Assembly: GCF_009664085.1 (NCBI RefSeq) | Contig: NZ_CP039268.1 | Coordinates: 915,501 to 979,500 of the forward strand | From: Thermochromatium tepidum ATCC 43061 | Lineage (GTDB): Bacteria > Pseudomonadota > Gammaproteobacteria > Chromatiales > Chromatiaceae | Length of the DNA: 64,000 bases | Direction of reading: 5' to 3' | In this document: positions 47,091-56,806 of the stretch, piece by piece | Position numbering within the stretch: position 1 is the stretch's first letter | Layout of the letters: each line of letters opens with the position of its first letter | Notes under the pieces: generated by a model | The model's database searches: none | Told to the model about the DNA's origin: nothing | What the model saw: the letters and a program-made list of their open reading frames with translations, nothing else | Program-made: the position numbers and the translations under genes

Positions 47091-47962
47091 GGTGCGACCG
47101 CCCGGCGGCGTCCGCCGATCGCTGAGACCGGGATGGCGACCTCACCGCTGACCTGTCTGGAAGCCGAGGCTTCAGGGGCCCAGGCATGTCCATAGAGCAC
47201 CTCATAGCTGGCCGGCAGGCGTCCCTCGCGTCTGAAGCACTCATAGGCGGCGGCGAGCGCGGCCAGGCGTGCGCGTCCGGTCAATCCACGCGGACGCGCC
47301 GCCGTGGCGTTGCGCGCGCCGAGCGCCTTGAGATCCCGCATCAGACCCTGGACGTTGTCATAGGTCAGGGTCAGGCGATCGGCGTCCATCACCGGATCGG
47401 CGAAGCGGGCGCGCACCAGGGCATCGCCGATGTCGTGCATGTCCAGGAAGGGGCTAACATGGCTATGTCGGTCGACCTGGCCCCAGGCCGCGCGCAGCTC
47501 CTTGAGGGTATCCGGTCCAAAGGTGGTAAAGAGCAGCAGTCCGCCTGGACGCAGCACCCGCCGGCATTCGCCGAAGGTGCGCTCTAGGTCGTTGCACCAC
47601 TGGAACATGGCATTGGAGATGATCAGATCTACCACACCATCGGCCAACGGCAGCGACTCGGCATCGGCGCAGACGCACAGCGGGCGACGCCACCAGCGTC
47701 CGCGCCGGCGTGCCTGGAGCAGCATCCCCTGGGCGAAGTCCAGCGCCAGCACGCGCGCCCTGGGATAGCGGCGGGTGAGTGGGTCGATGGCATAGCCAGT
47801 GCCGGTGCCGAGGTCGAGAATCCGTTGGGGCGCGAGTCGAATATAGTCGAGCCGTCCGAGCAACCGGTCGGCGATCTCGCGTTGGAGCACGGCGACGCGG
47901 TCGTAGTCGGCGGCGGCGCGTTCGAAGCTGAGCCGGGCGCGGGTCTTGTCGATTGGGTGCAT
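47087..47962 (-). CDS. bioC: Malonyl-[acyl-carrier protein] O-methyltransferase
   Basis: SAM-dependent methyltransferase that starts pimelate synthesis by masking malonyl-ACP. The SAM motif ILDLGTGTGYAIDPL is near residue 50, followed by ALDFAQGML and DLIISNAMFQWCNDL, both diagnostic of BioC. ATG 47962 (MHPIDKTRARLSFERAAADY) aligns with the usual BioC N terminus; an earlier TTG at 47998 overlaps the bioH stop and is a possible alternative. It is coupled to bioD by a four-base overlap. Confidence 0.92.
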   Translation of the reverse strand: MHPIDKTRARLSFERAAADYDRVAVLQREIADRLLGRLDYIRLAPQRILDLGTGTGYAIDPLTRRYPRARVLALDFAQGMLLQARRRGRWWRRPLCVCADAESLPLADGVVDLIISNAMFQWCNDLERTFGECRRVLRPGGLLLFTTFGPDTLKELRAAWGQVDRHSHVSPFLDMHDIGDALVRARFADPVMDADRLTLTYDNVQGLMRDLKALGARNATAARPRGLTGRARLAALAAAYECFRREGRLPASYEVLYGHAWAPEASASRQVSGEVAIPVSAIGGRRRAVAP

Positions 47963-47994
47963 GGTGGCGATCTTGGGGGCTGACGTCGCGATGT

Positions 47995-48780
47995 TCAAAG
48001 GGCGTTTAGAAAGGTGCGGATGGTTTGACCCGTTTCCTGGGGGTGCGAGAGGTGAGGCGCATGGGCGGCGCCGGCGATGGTCTCGGTCTGTGCCGCCGAC
48101 ATCAGCCGCTCGATGCGCTCGGCGACCCGTGCCGGGACCAGGGTGTCGTTCTGGCCAAACAGCCAGAGCGTCGGGCAGCGGATGTCGGGGAGCTGGGGGC
48201 GCAGGTCTTCCTCGCGCAGCAGATCTAGGCCCAGGGCGAGTGCAGCGGGCTTGGGTTCAGGGCGTGCGGCCAGTTCCTGCTTGAGGGCGCGCAGGGTCGC
48301 GTGCACGCGGTCGCTGCCGCGCATTTGTAGGGTCAGGAAGCGGTTCAGGGTGCCGCTCGGGTCGGCGAGCAGGCCATCGTGGAACCGTACCAGGGTCGCC
48401 TCGGGCATGGCAGGCGTCCAGTCGTTCGCCTGGGTGAAGCGTGGGGTGGCGGTCAGGAGGATCAGTCCGGCGACGCGCTTGGGTGCAAGCAAGGCGGCGG
48501 CCAGGGCGATGAGTCCGCCCAGCGACCAGCCGACCCAGACGGCGCACTCGGGGGCTGAGTCCAGGCAGGCCTCGGCCCAGCCCCAGAGTGAGTCGCGTCC
48601 GGTGGGGAAGGGGCTGTCACCATGTCCGGGCAGGTCGAGGCGGTGTTGGGTCAGGCCGTTCCAGGTCGGCTCGGGGACGCCGTTCCAAACGGCTGAGTTC
48701 ATGCCCCAGCCGTGGAGCAGGACCAGGTCGGCGGTGGTTTTGGGGGTTGGAGGGGGCTTGAGAACGGATTGTTGTGACAT
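47995..48780 (-). CDS. bioH: Pimeloyl-[acyl-carrier protein] methyl ester esterase
   Basis: Alpha/beta hydrolase that releases pimeloyl-ACP from its methyl ester. It has the oxyanion region LLHGWGMNSAVW, the nucleophile serine in VGWSLGGLIAL, the segment LWLFGQNDTLVP and a histidine near the end (AAHAPHLSHPQ). 261 residues. The gap to bioF is 157 bases and contains no other gene. Confidence 0.93.
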   Translation of the reverse strand: MSQQSVLKPPPTPKTTADLVLLHGWGMNSAVWNGVPEPTWNGLTQHRLDLPGHGDSPFPTGRDSLWGWAEACLDSAPECAVWVGWSLGGLIALAAALLAPKRVAGLILLTATPRFTQANDWTPAMPEATLVRFHDGLLADPSGTLNRFLTLQMRGSDRVHATLRALKQELAARPEPKPAALALGLDLLREEDLRPQLPDIRCPTLWLFGQNDTLVPARVAERIERLMSAAQTETIAGAAHAPHLSHPQETGQTIRTFLNAL

Positions 48781-48937
48781 CGGGTGTGGTTTCGGTCTGG
48801 TTGCTTGGGGCGGTCGTGGGTGGTTCGTGGCACCGTCCTCGGGGGGACGCCGTCAATCCATCTCTGGAGGCTTGATGACCGCCTCGAGGCGGCGGCATCC
48901 CCTGCCGACGGGCACCCCGAACCACGCGGCGGCCTCA

Positions 48938-50140
48938 TCACGGGCGGCTGGGCGTTGGCTCGGCTAGCGGCAATCTGGCCAGGGCTGCAAGGAGTCGGTC
49001 GATGTCCTCGGCGCTGTGCGTGGCTGAGAGCGTGATCCGCAACCGCGCCGTCCCTGCGGGGACCGTCGGGGGGCGGATGGCGGTGACCAGGAGGCCCTCG
49101 GACTCAAGCGCGGCGCTCCAGGCCAGGGCCTGTTCGGCACTGCCGGCTAGGAGCGGCTGGATGGGGGTCGGCGAGTCCATCAGGTTCAGTCCGAGGCGGG
49201 CCGCCCCGGTGCGAAAGCGCTCGATCCACTCGGCAAGCCGTTCGCGGCGCCAATGCTCGCGCCGGGCGATGGCGAGGCTCGCGAGCGTGGCCTCGGCCAG
49301 TGCCGGCGGTGTGGCCGTGGTGTAGAGATAACTGCGTGCAGACTGGATCAGGGTCTCGATCAGTTCCTCGGGGCCGGCGACGAAGGCGCCGAAGGTGCCG
49401 AACGCCTTGCCGAGCGTGCCCATCAGGATCGGCACCTCCTTAGGGCCCAGCCCGAAGTGCTCCAGGGTGCCGCGCCCTTCGGGTCCCAATACGCCCAGGC
49501 CATGGGCGTCATCGACCATCAGCCAGGCCCCGGAGGCGCGCGCGATCGCGGCCAGCTCGGGCAGGGGGGCGAGATCCCCGTCCATGCTGAAGACGCCATC
49601 GGTGACGATGAGCCGTGCGGGTGTGCTGGCGATCAGGCGTTGCAGGGCCTGGGTATCGGCATGCGGATAGCGACACAGTCGGGCGCGTGACAACAAGGCG
49701 CCGTCGAGCAGCGAGGCGTGATTGAACCGGTCCTCGAACACCCAGTCGTTGCGTCCGGCCAGGGCGCTGATGATGCCCAGATTGGCCATGTAACCGGTCG
49801 AGAACAGGAGTGCCCGCGGGCGTCCACTGAACTCGGCCAGGGACTCTTCCAGGGCCTGATGTGAGCGGCTGTGACCGTTGACCAGATGCGCCGCGCCGCT
49901 GCCTACGCCCCAGCGTCTTGCCCCGTCGCACAGGGCCGCGATCACCTCGGGGTGATTGGCCAGACCCAGATAGTCGTTGCTGCAAAAGCTCAGCATGGGT
50001 CGGCCATCGATGCCCATCCGAGGCTGTTGTGGCCCATCGCGCAGCCGGCGACGGCGATAGAGCGACTGGGCCTGGAGCGCCTCAAGTCGTAGGCGCAGTT
50101 CGGTCTCGGGCGATGGGTGGCTGCTGGGCGTTTGCTCCAT
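48938..50140 (-). CDS. bioF: 8-amino-7-oxononanoate synthase
   Basis: PLP enzyme that condenses pimeloyl-ACP with alanine. Conserved segments are [38 protein letters not shown] and the PLP-lysine region [16 protein letters not shown]. 400 residues. It starts 10 bases after the bioB stop, in one operon. Confidence 0.95.
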   Translation of the reverse strand: MEQTPSSHPSPETELRLRLEALQAQSLYRRRRLRDGPQQPRMGIDGRPMLSFCSNDYLGLANHPEVIAALCDGARRWGVGSGAAHLVNGHSRSHQALEESLAEFSGRPRALLFSTGYMANLGIISALAGRNDWVFEDRFNHASLLDGALLSRARLCRYPHADTQALQRLIASTPARLIVTDGVFSMDGDLAPLPELAAIARASGAWLMVDDAHGLGVLGPEGRGTLEHFGLGPKEVPILMGTLGKAFGTFGAFVAGPEELIETLIQSARSYLYTTATPPALAEATLASLAIARREHWRRERLAEWIERFRTGAARLGLNLMDSPTPIQPLLAGSAEQALAWSAALESEGLLVTAIRPPTVPAGTARLRITLSATHSAEDIDRLLAALARLPLAEPTPSRP

Positions 50141-50150
50141 GTCGCGCCCC

Positions 50151-51194
50151 TCAGAGCTGGATCCTGTGTTCGCTGGTCTTGTGACAGGCGCCCGGCTCGG
50201 TGCGTTCGGCCTCGACCGGCTCGAGGCTCAGGCCCAGACGCTTGAATAGCCGTCGGTCGCGCTCGGATTCGGCATTGGGGGTCGTCAGCAGCCGCTCGCC
50301 GTAAAAGATCGAGTTGGCCCCGGCCAGGAAACAGAGTGCCTGGAGTTCATCGCTCATCGTGTGGCGTCCGGCCGAGAGGCGCACATGCGAGCGCGGCATG
50401 AGGATCCGCGCCGTCGCCACCACGCGCACGAACTCGAAGGGATCGAGTGCGTCGCTACCGAACAGCGGCGTGCCCTCGACCTGGACCAGCAGGTTGATGG
50501 GGACGGACTCGGGATGCGCCGGCAGGTTGGCGAGCTGGCGCAGCATGGAGGCGCGATCACGGCGCGACTCGCCCATGCCGAGGATGCCGCCGCTACAGGT
50601 CTTGAGTCCGACCGCGCGGATGTGCTCCAGGGTATCGAGTCGGTCCTGATAGGTGCGGGTGCTGATGACCTGGCCATAGAACTCAGGCGAGGTGTCGAGG
50701 TTGTGGTTGTAATAGTCGAGTCCAGCGTCCTTGAGCCGGCGGGCCTGGTCGGCGGTCAGCATCCCGAGGGTGACGCAGGTCTCCAGCCCAAGGGCGTGGA
50801 CACCCTCGATCATCGCGATCACCTGATCGAGCTGCCTGTCGGTCGGATTGCGCCAGGCCGCACCCATGCAGAAACGGGTCGCGCCCTGCGCCTTGGCGGT
50901 GCGTGCGGCTTCCAGTACGGTGTCGAGCGACAAGAGACGCTCGGGCACGACCGCGGTGGCATGGTGGGCGCTCTGACCGCAATACCCGCAATCCTCGGGA
51001 CAGGCGCCGGTCTTGATGCTCAGCAGGGTGCTGACCTGGATGGTATTGGGGTCGAAGGAGGCGCGATGGACGCTCTGGGCTGCAAACAGCAGGTCATTGA
51101 ACGGCTGATCGAGGATCGCCTCGATCTCGTCGAGCGACCAGTCGTGACGGGGTATGGGCTGGGGCTTTAAGGCGGTGGTCTGGGGCTGTGACAT
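50151..51194 (-). CDS. bioB: Biotin synthase
   Basis: Radical-SAM enzyme that inserts sulfur into dethiobiotin. The 4Fe-4S motif is C65-x3-C69-x2-C72 (CPEDCGYC), followed by QSAHHATAV; later come [12 protein letters not shown] and RVRLSAG-type [10 protein letters not shown]. 347 residues. It is the first gene of the operon, transcribed from a promoter overlapping a BirA-type operator. Confidence 0.96.
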   Translation of the reverse strand: MSQPQTTALKPQPIPRHDWSLDEIEAILDQPFNDLLFAAQSVHRASFDPNTIQVSTLLSIKTGACPEDCGYCGQSAHHATAVVPERLLSLDTVLEAARTAKAQGATRFCMGAAWRNPTDRQLDQVIAMIEGVHALGLETCVTLGMLTADQARRLKDAGLDYYNHNLDTSPEFYGQVISTRTYQDRLDTLEHIRAVGLKTCSGGILGMGESRRDRASMLRQLANLPAHPESVPINLLVQVEGTPLFGSDALDPFEFVRVVATARILMPRSHVRLSAGRHTMSDELQALCFLAGANSIFYGERLLTTPNAESERDRRLFKRLGLSLEPVEAERTEPGACHKTSEHRIQL

Positions 51195-51251
51195 AGGCGG
51201 GCAGAACCTGGGATGCTCGGAGACCTGGGTCCCGAGATGGAAAAATCCATT

Positions 51252-51305
51252 ACTCTAAGTGGGTTGACTGAGTTGTCAACTGATTTTGCTTCTCAGGGTT
51301 TACAA
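51252..51305 (-). promoter_or_regulatory. bio operon promoter with BirA-type operator
   Basis: On the plus strand TTGTCAACT (51273-51281), 15 bases and GGTTTACAA (51297-51305) match the biotin operator TTGTAAACC-N14/16-GGTTTACAA with 7 of 9 and 9 of 9 bases. On the minus strand TTGACA (51279-51274), 16 bases and TAGAGT (51257-51252) form a promoter toward bioB, and the left half of the operator covers its -35 box. Repression by BirA with biotinyl-AMP is the expected control. No birA gene is in the window. Confidence 0.82.
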
Positions 51306-51353
51306 CCCCTGACGTCGGTTCCGCCGGTGTCATGACCGATGGGAGGCAGCGCT

Positions 51354-52070
51354 GTGTGGAGACTCGGTCTTGGGATCGGCCACAGTCTGCTCGACAGCCT
51401 GTTCCCGCCGACCTGCTTGCTCTGCGGTGCGCCCGGCGATCGAGGGCGCGACCTTTGTGCCGGCTGTGCGCTGGATCTGCCCTACAACCGCCCTGCCTGC
51501 GCCAGATGTGGCTCCCCCCTCCTGGCTGAGCTTCCGGATGGGACGGTCTGCGGCGATTGCGCGCGCCGTCCGCCGCCGTTTGCAGTCTGTCTGGCCGCCT
51601 TTCGCTACGAAGGTGCATTGCCTTTCCTGATCACGGGCGCCAAGTTCCATGGTCGGCTCAATGCCGCGCGGCTTTTGGGTCAGTGTCTGGCCAAGCATAT
51701 ACGCGAATCGGCGGGCGACTGGCCCGAGGCGCTGGTCCCAGTGCCGCTCTATCCGCGCCGCCAGCGCACGCGCGGCTACAACCAGGCGCTAGAGATCGCG
51801 CGCGTTACAGGCCGCGTTCTGTCCATTCCGATCGAGCCAGATCTCGTCGCCCGCGTCCGCGATACCTCGCCCCAGACCACACTGACAGCGCGCGCCCGAC
51901 GGCGCAACATCCGGGGCGCCTTCAAAACCAAAGGGGATCTCAGGGGACGGCATCTGGCCATCGTCGATGACGTGATGACGACCGGCGGCACCCTGTCCGA
52001 ACTGAGTCGGGTGTTGATCGACGCCGGTGCCGCACGGGTCGATGCCTGGGTCGTGGCGCGGACGCCCTGA
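51354..52070 (+). CDS. ComF/GntX-family phosphoribosyltransferase-like protein
   Basis: The N-terminal zinc-ribbon-like part has four CxxC-type pairs (CLLC, CAGC, CARC, CGDC). The C-terminal PRTase-like domain has VPVPLYPRRQRTRGYNQALEIAR and the PRPP loop LAIVDDVMTTGGTL. GTG 51354 is preferred to ATG 51339 because GGGAGG at 51341-51346 lies 7 bases before it; the protein is then 238 residues. In many gammaproteobacteria this gene lies next to bioB in the opposite direction, as here. Roles in DNA uptake or other uses are known for parts of the family; the role here is not determined. Confidence 0.88.
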   Translation: MWRLGLGIGHSLLDSLFPPTCLLCGAPGDRGRDLCAGCALDLPYNRPACARCGSPLLAELPDGTVCGDCARRPPPFAVCLAAFRYEGALPFLITGAKFHGRLNAARLLGQCLAKHIRESAGDWPEALVPVPLYPRRQRTRGYNQALEIARVTGRVLSIPIEPDLVARVRDTSPQTTLTARARRRNIRGAFKTKGDLRGRHLAIVDDVMTTGGTLSELSRVLIDAGAARVDAWVVARTP

Positions 52071-52172
52071 TCTCGGGCGTCGTTTCAACGCGACGTCCGG
52101 CGATCCAATCCGTGCGCCGTCTCGTCGATCCGGTCAAGATCCAGCGCCACGCTTAGGGAAACGCTGATTTAT

Positions 52173-52240
52173 TCCATCTGTGGCAAAACCTTCTCACGTA
52201 ACTCATTGATTTTGTAGGAGCGGCTTCAGCCGCGATTGAG
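52173..52240. repeat. REP-like sequence and possible IS end between comF and xfp
   Basis: TGTAGGAGCGGCTTCAGCC at 52213-52231 followed by GCGA is a typical REP-type palindrome (GCGGCTTCAGCCGC). About 60 bases before it, GGGAAACGCTGATTTATTCC (52155-52174) resembles wording I associate with transposon ends, without a recognisable partner. The whole 52071-52299 gap holds no gene. Confidence 0.5.
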
Positions 52241-52299
52241 AGACTTGCCGTCAGCCCGCCCGAAAACTTCTATCGCGACCTAGAGTGCTGAGAGCGAGC

Positions 52300-54681
52300 T
52301 CAAAACGGCCATACCCAGTCATCCACCTCGGGCTTATCGATCCCGTGCTCATAGGCATAGTTGCGACACTCGATCTGCCGATCGCGCAGCGCCTCCTTCA
52401 CATGCGCCCCGGCAACTTGGAGCCGCGGTACGCGGTTGATGACATCGATCGCCAGGCTAAAGCGGTCGATCTCGTTGTTGATCGCCAGCTCGAGCGGCGT
52501 GTTGATGCTGCCCTTCTCCTTGTAGCCGCGCACATGCAGGTTCTTGTGATTGGTGCGACGGTAGGCAAGGCGATGAATCAGCCAGGGATAGCCGTGGAAG
52601 TTGAAGATGATCGGACGGTCCTTGGTAAAGAGGCTGTCGAAGTCAGCGTCCGAGAGTCCATGCGGATGCTCACCGGCCGGCTGGAGCTTGAACAGATCTA
52701 CGACATTGATGAAGCGGATCCTGAGGTCGGGGAAGTGTTCGCGTAGCAGCGCCGTGGCCGCCAGCGCCTCCTTGGTCGGGATGTCGCCGCAGCCGACCAT
52801 CACCACGTCCGGCTCCGTGCCCTGATCATTGCTCGCCCAGTCCCAGATCCCGATGCCCTTAATGCAGTGCTTGATGGCCGCGTCCATGTCCAGATACTGG
52901 AGATGGTTCTGCTTGTCGGCGACGATGACGTTGATGTCGTTGCGGCTCTGGAGACAGTGGTCCACGGTCGAGAGTAGGGTATTGACGTCCGGCGGCAGAT
53001 AGATGCGCGTGACCCTGGGGCTCTTGTTGACGACCACATCGAGAAAGCCCGGGTCCTGATGGGTGAAGCCGTTGTGATCCTGACGCCACACGGTCGAGGT
53101 GATGAGCAGATTGAGCGAGGAGATGGGTGCCCGCCAGGGGATGTCCTCGCAGATCGACAGCCACTTGGCATGCTGGTTGTACATGCTGTCGATGACATGG
53201 ACGAAGGCCTCATAGGTGGCAAAGAAGCCATGACGCCCGGTCAGCACATAGCCCTCGTACCAGCCCTCCAGGGTATGCTCGGAGAGCATCTCGAGCACGC
53301 GCCCGTCGGGCGCGAGCTCGCCGCCGTCGGCATCCTCGGGTCTGTAGTCGCACAGCCAGAGCTTCTTTGAGACCTCATAGATCGCATCGAGCTTGTTGGA
53401 GGTGTTCTCGTCCGGACCAAAGACGCGAAAATTGTCGGGATTGCGCGCCATCACATCGCGCAGCAAGGCACCCAGGGGCCTGGTGTTCGGATGGAGTGTG
53501 GCGCCAGGCTTCGCGACCTCGATGGCATAGTCGCGAAAGTCCGGCATCCGCAGCGCGCGGCGGATCAGCCCGCCGTTGGCGTGCGGATTGGCGCTCATGC
53601 GCTTGGTCCCTTGGGGCGCGAGTGCCTTGAGCTCGGGGATCAGCCGCCCCTGGGCGTCGAACAGCTCCTCCGGTCTATAGCTCCTCAGCCAGTCTTCGAG
53701 TTGCTTGAGATGGGCCGGATTGTCGTGCATCCCGGCGAGCGGTACCTGATGCGCGCGCCAAAAACCCTCGACCTTGTGACCATCGACCTCGGATGGCCCG
53801 GTCCAGCCCTTGGGTGTGCGCAGCACGATCATCGGCCAGTGGGCGCGCCTGGCCTCGCCGCTTTCGCGCGCGGCGCGCTGGATGGCGCGGATCTGGTCAT
53901 GACAGGTGTCCAGGGTCGCCGCCATCTGCTGATGCAGGGTCAGCGGGTCCTCGCCCGCGACGAAGTGCGGCGTCCAGCCATAACCGCGCATCAGGCTCGC
54001 CAACTCCTCCTCGGGGATGCGCGCGAGCAGGGTTGGGTTGTTGATCTTGTAACCATTGAGATGGAGGATCGGCAACACCGCACCGTCGCGGATCGGATTC
54101 AGAAACTTGCTCGAATGCCAGGCCGTGGCCAAGGGCCCAGTCTCGGCCTCACCGTCACCCACGGCCACCGCGACCAAGAGGTCCGGATTGTCGAAGGCCG
54201 CGCCGAAGGCATGCGAGATCGAATAGCCCAGCTCGCCGCCCTCGTGGATCGAGCCGGGCGTCTCGGGCGTGCAGTGCGAGCCGATGCCGCCAGGGAAGGA
54301 GAATTGCTTGAAGAAGCGGCGCATCCCCTCGATATCCTCGCCCTTGTCGGGATAGATCTCGGAGTAGGTCCCTTCCAGATAGACGGGCGCCAGCACGCCC
54401 GGTGCGCCATGACCGGGGCCGGCGATAAAGATCGCGTCCTGGTCGCGCTCGCGGATGATCCGGTTGAGGTGGACGTACATGAAGGAGAGCCCAGGACTTG
54501 CGCCCCAATGACCCAGAAGTCGCTGCTTGATATGCTCGGGCCTGAGCGGCTCGCGCAGCAGTGGGTTGTCGCGCAGATAGATCATGCCCACGGCCAGATA
54601 GTTACAGGCGCGCCAGTAGGCATCGATCCGGTGGAGCTGTTCGGGTGTGAGCGGGCCAGGGGCTGTGGTGTGGTGCGTCAT
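52300..54681 (-). CDS. xfp: Xylulose-5-phosphate/fructose-6-phosphate phosphoketolase
   Basis: Thiamine-diphosphate enzyme that splits xylulose-5-P or fructose-6-P with phosphate to acetyl-phosphate plus an aldose phosphate. The TPP-binding region [24 protein letters not shown], the substrate-site sequences [10 protein letters not shown] and [26 protein letters not shown], and [11 protein letters not shown] are conserved. The start [11 protein letters not shown] at 54681 has GAGAGGA 6 bases upstream, giving 793 residues. In autotrophs this offers a route from Calvin-cycle sugar phosphates to acetyl units. It stands alone, with no ackA or pta in the window. Confidence 0.95.
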   Translation of the reverse strand: MTHHTTAPGPLTPEQLHRIDAYWRACNYLAVGMIYLRDNPLLREPLRPEHIKQRLLGHWGASPGLSFMYVHLNRIIRERDQDAIFIAGPGHGAPGVLAPVYLEGTYSEIYPDKGEDIEGMRRFFKQFSFPGGIGSHCTPETPGSIHEGGELGYSISHAFGAAFDNPDLLVAVAVGDGEAETGPLATAWHSSKFLNPIRDGAVLPILHLNGYKINNPTLLARIPEEELASLMRGYGWTPHFVAGEDPLTLHQQMAATLDTCHDQIRAIQRAARESGEARRAHWPMIVLRTPKGWTGPSEVDGHKVEGFWRAHQVPLAGMHDNPAHLKQLEDWLRSYRPEELFDAQGRLIPELKALAPQGTKRMSANPHANGGLIRRALRMPDFRDYAIEVAKPGATLHPNTRPLGALLRDVMARNPDNFRVFGPDENTSNKLDAIYEVSKKLWLCDYRPEDADGGELAPDGRVLEMLSEHTLEGWYEGYVLTGRHGFFATYEAFVHVIDSMYNQHAKWLSICEDIPWRAPISSLNLLITSTVWRQDHNGFTHQDPGFLDVVVNKSPRVTRIYLPPDVNTLLSTVDHCLQSRNDINVIVADKQNHLQYLDMDAAIKHCIKGIGIWDWASNDQGTEPDVVMVGCGDIPTKEALAATALLREHFPDLRIRFINVVDLFKLQPAGEHPHGLSDADFDSLFTKDRPIIFNFHGYPWLIHRLAYRRTNHKNLHVRGYKEKGSINTPLELAINNEIDRFSLAIDVINRVPRLQVAGAHVKEALRDRQIECRNYAYEHGIDKPEVDDWVWPF

Positions 54682-54813
54682 GCTCGTCCTCTCGGCAGGT
54701 TGGGATCGCATCGAAATACGATACAGGCGGATCGTGACCTTATGACGACGAGACCCCCCGGATCGCTCTCAGCGGATGCTGACCGTCCGGTCCAGGCTTG
54801 TCCGACAGGACTT

Positions 54814-54951
54814 TTAGATGAGCTCCTGGGTGACGAACAGATACGCCAGCGCGACCGTGACCACGGCGATGGCCACATAAGGGAGTAGAATGCAGATGCC
54901 CGGCAGGTCGTTGCAGATCTGACTGTACTTGCAGAGTTTACAGCTTTTCAT
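54814..54951 (-). CDS. 45-residue four-cysteine membrane microprotein
   Basis: ATG 54951 to TAA 54816-54814. The N-terminal 20 residues read MKSCKLCKYSQICNDLPGIC, with cysteines at 4, 7, 13 and 20 (CxxC-x5-C-x6-C). One membrane helix (about 21-40, ILLPYVAIAVVTVALAYLFV) and the polar end TQELI follow. GAGAG lies a few bases before the start. Four regularly placed cysteines ahead of a helix suggest a metal or redox-active head at the membrane surface. It lies 132 bases upstream of the xfp start on the same strand. No family is recognised with certainty. Confidence 0.65.
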   Translation of the reverse strand: MKSCKLCKYSQICNDLPGICILLPYVAIAVVTVALAYLFVTQELI

Positions 54952-55187
54952 CCGTCTCTCTGTCTGCTCGTTTGTGAGTGGATGGCGCCTCGGCTCGCCT
55001 GTGGACAGGTCGGGGCGATGATCGATACTTTCGGGTACCCTTTGAGCGCCGCGCTATCCTCACCCAAGTGCGCGCCCGGTTCAATGGTTCCTTCCGTTCA
55101 TAGACCCTCCGCAAGGAAACCCGCGACTTGAGTCGCGGGAGGAATGGCGGGTGCACGAAGCGCGCCATGTGGTGTATAATGCACCGC

Positions 55188-55601
55188 ATGGTTGACATAG
55201 TAACCAACAGGAACTGCGTCTATCAAACGGCATACCATGTGATCTGGTGTCCGAAGTATCGGCGAGATGTACTGACGGGACTGGTGGCAGAGGAAATGGG
55301 GGCGATGCTGGATGCGATTTGCGCGGAGCGCGGCTGGCCGGTGATCTCCAAAGAGATTCAGCCCGATCACGTCCACCTGTTTGTCAGCATCCCGCCAGCC
55401 CTTGCTGTGGCTGATGCCGTAAAAATCCTGAAAGGGACAACGGCGCGCAAGCTGTTTCAGCGGTTTCCGTGGCTCAAGAACCGCCTTTTGGACGGGCATC
55501 TGTGGTCGCCCTCCTACTATGTCGGCACGGCAGGTAACGTCAGCGCCGAGACGATCCGGCGCTACATCGAACGATCCGAACACGTCACCAAGCGGCGATA
55601 A
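55188..55601 (+). CDS. tnpA: IS200/IS605-family Y1 transposase TnpA
   Basis: The 137-residue HUH single-strand transposase has the H-x-H pair in PDHVHLFVSIPP (H61, H63) and the likely nucleophile Y126 in ETIRRYIE. The segment YHVIWCPKYRRDVL is typical of the family. ATG 55188 (MVDIVTNRNC) follows TATAAT at 55176-55181; the upstream in-frame codons belong to the left-end structure. All key residues are present, so the protein looks active. Confidence 0.94.
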   Translation: MVDIVTNRNCVYQTAYHVIWCPKYRRDVLTGLVAEEMGAMLDAICAERGWPVISKEIQPDHVHLFVSIPPALAVADAVKILKGTTARKLFQRFPWLKNRLLDGHLWSPSYYVGTAGNVSAETIRRYIERSEHVTKRR

Positions 55602-55604
55602 CCC

Positions 55605-56750
55605 ATGCTGCGCACCGCCTCGATTCGCCTGAATGTTCGCCCGGACCAAGTGGCGGCCTTGGGGGCTCTGCAATCGGCTTATGCCGATGCCTGCAACCGC
55701 TTGGTGCCGACGGTGATCGAACATCGCTGCTGGAACCGCGTGGCGCTGCACCAGTTGGCCTATGCCCGGCTGCGCGAGGAAACACCGCTGGGCTCGCAAA
55801 TGGTCTGCAACGCCATCTTCTCGGTCTGTAAGTCCTACAAGGCGCAAAAGGAACTCGGTCGCATCAAGAAGGACGAGCCCGCACCTGTAGTGCACTTCGA
55901 CCGCGCCAGTGTCCATTTCGACAAGCGAACGTACTCCATTAAAGGGGAGTGCCTGAGTCTCTACACCCTTTCTGGCCGCATCACCGTCCCGATGGTGCTG
56001 GGCGAGCATCAGCGTCGCATCATGGCCTCGGGCAAGGCCAAAGAAGCCGAGTTGGTTTGTCGCAAGGGTCGCTGGTATTTCAACCTCGTCGTCGAGTCCG
56101 ACGATGCGGACCCCATTGCATCTGGCTCCGTCATGGGCGTGGATGTCGGAGAAAACAATCTCGCTGCCACCAGCACGGGCAAGGTATGGGGCGGCGGGCA
56201 ACTGCGCCACAAGCGCAACTGCTACCTTGCCCTTCGTCGTCGTTTGCAGTCCAACGGCAGCCAAAGCGCCAAACAGAAGCTGCGGCAGGTCTCTGGCAAA
56301 GAGCGGCGACGTGTGACGCACATCAACCACGAAACGAGCAAAGCGATCGTTGCCGAAGCGCGGCGCATTGGTGCTTCCAAGATCGTGATGGAAGACTTGT
56401 GCCATATTCGCGACCGCATCCGGGCTGGCAAGCGCGTGAGAGCGAGACTGCATCGCTGGGCTTTCCGGCAACTTCAGACCTTTGTTGAATACAAGGGTAA
56501 GGCTGCCGGAATCGCGGTCGAATACGTCAATCCGGCCTACACCAGCCAGACGTGTTCTTGCTGCGGGGCGTTGGGTCGGCGCGTCAAGCATCGTTTCGTG
56601 TGCGACAAGTGTGGTCTCCGGGCGCACGCCGACTGCAACGCCAGTCGAAACCTGGCCCGGATTGGTAGCGGCGCCCCGCTGCCAAGGGCGGCTGTAAACA
56701 CGCCCAATGTTGGGGATGTGGTCAACCATGTTTGCTGCGTCTTACAATAA
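55605..56750 (+). CDS. tnpB: RNA-guided nuclease TnpB
   Basis: The 381-residue ancestor-type relative of Cas12 has a RuvC-like domain with D180 (MGVDVGENN), E263 (IVMEDL) and D343 ([12 protein letters not shown]). A zinc finger has TCSCCG (C317, C320) and CDKCG (C333, C336). All catalytic residues are intact. In the family, TnpB is guided by an RNA made from the 3' end of tnpB and the right end of the element, with the guide read from the flanking DNA; the same arrangement is possible here, with a guide starting GAAGACTTCATCC after 56781. A 543-residue antisense frame over the whole element is an artefact. Confidence 0.94.
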   Translation: MLRTASIRLNVRPDQVAALGALQSAYADACNRLVPTVIEHRCWNRVALHQLAYARLREETPLGSQMVCNAIFSVCKSYKAQKELGRIKKDEPAPVVHFDRASVHFDKRTYSIKGECLSLYTLSGRITVPMVLGEHQRRIMASGKAKEAELVCRKGRWYFNLVVESDDADPIASGSVMGVDVGENNLAATSTGKVWGGGQLRHKRNCYLALRRRLQSNGSQSAKQKLRQVSGKERRRVTHINHETSKAIVAEARRIGASKIVMEDLCHIRDRIRAGKRVRARLHRWAFRQLQTFVEYKGKAAGIAVEYVNPAYTSQTCSCCGALGRRVKHRFVCDKCGLRAHADCNASRNLARIGSGAPLPRAAVNTPNVGDVVNHVCCVLQ

Positions 56751-56806
56751 AGCCTTCGACTTCAGTCGAGGGTTGTTTACTGAAGACTTCATCCAATCCC
56801 GGCGGC

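Larger units (their letters stand above)
55100..56781 (+). mobile_element. Complete IS605-type insertion sequence
   Basis: The element starts at ATAGACCCTCC (55100) and ends at GGTTGTTTACT (56781), boundaries fixed by comparison with the deleted copy at 9423-9679. The left end has the hairpin CCCGCGACTTGAGTCGCGGG, the right end CCTTCGACTTCAGTCGAGG, as expected for single-strand transposition by a Y1 transposase; no terminal inverted repeats or target duplication are seen. It carries tnpA and tnpB in the same direction, 3 bases apart. Left flanks are TTC|AT and ATC|AT for the two copies, so a target/TAM like WTCAT is possible. It sits 25 bases before the rimO start. Confidence 0.93.

Noticed and set aside
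55098-56729. 543-codon minus-strand frame across the IS605 element
   Set aside because: It covers tnpA, tnpB and both element ends in antisense; the plus-strand genes carry all catalytic residues.
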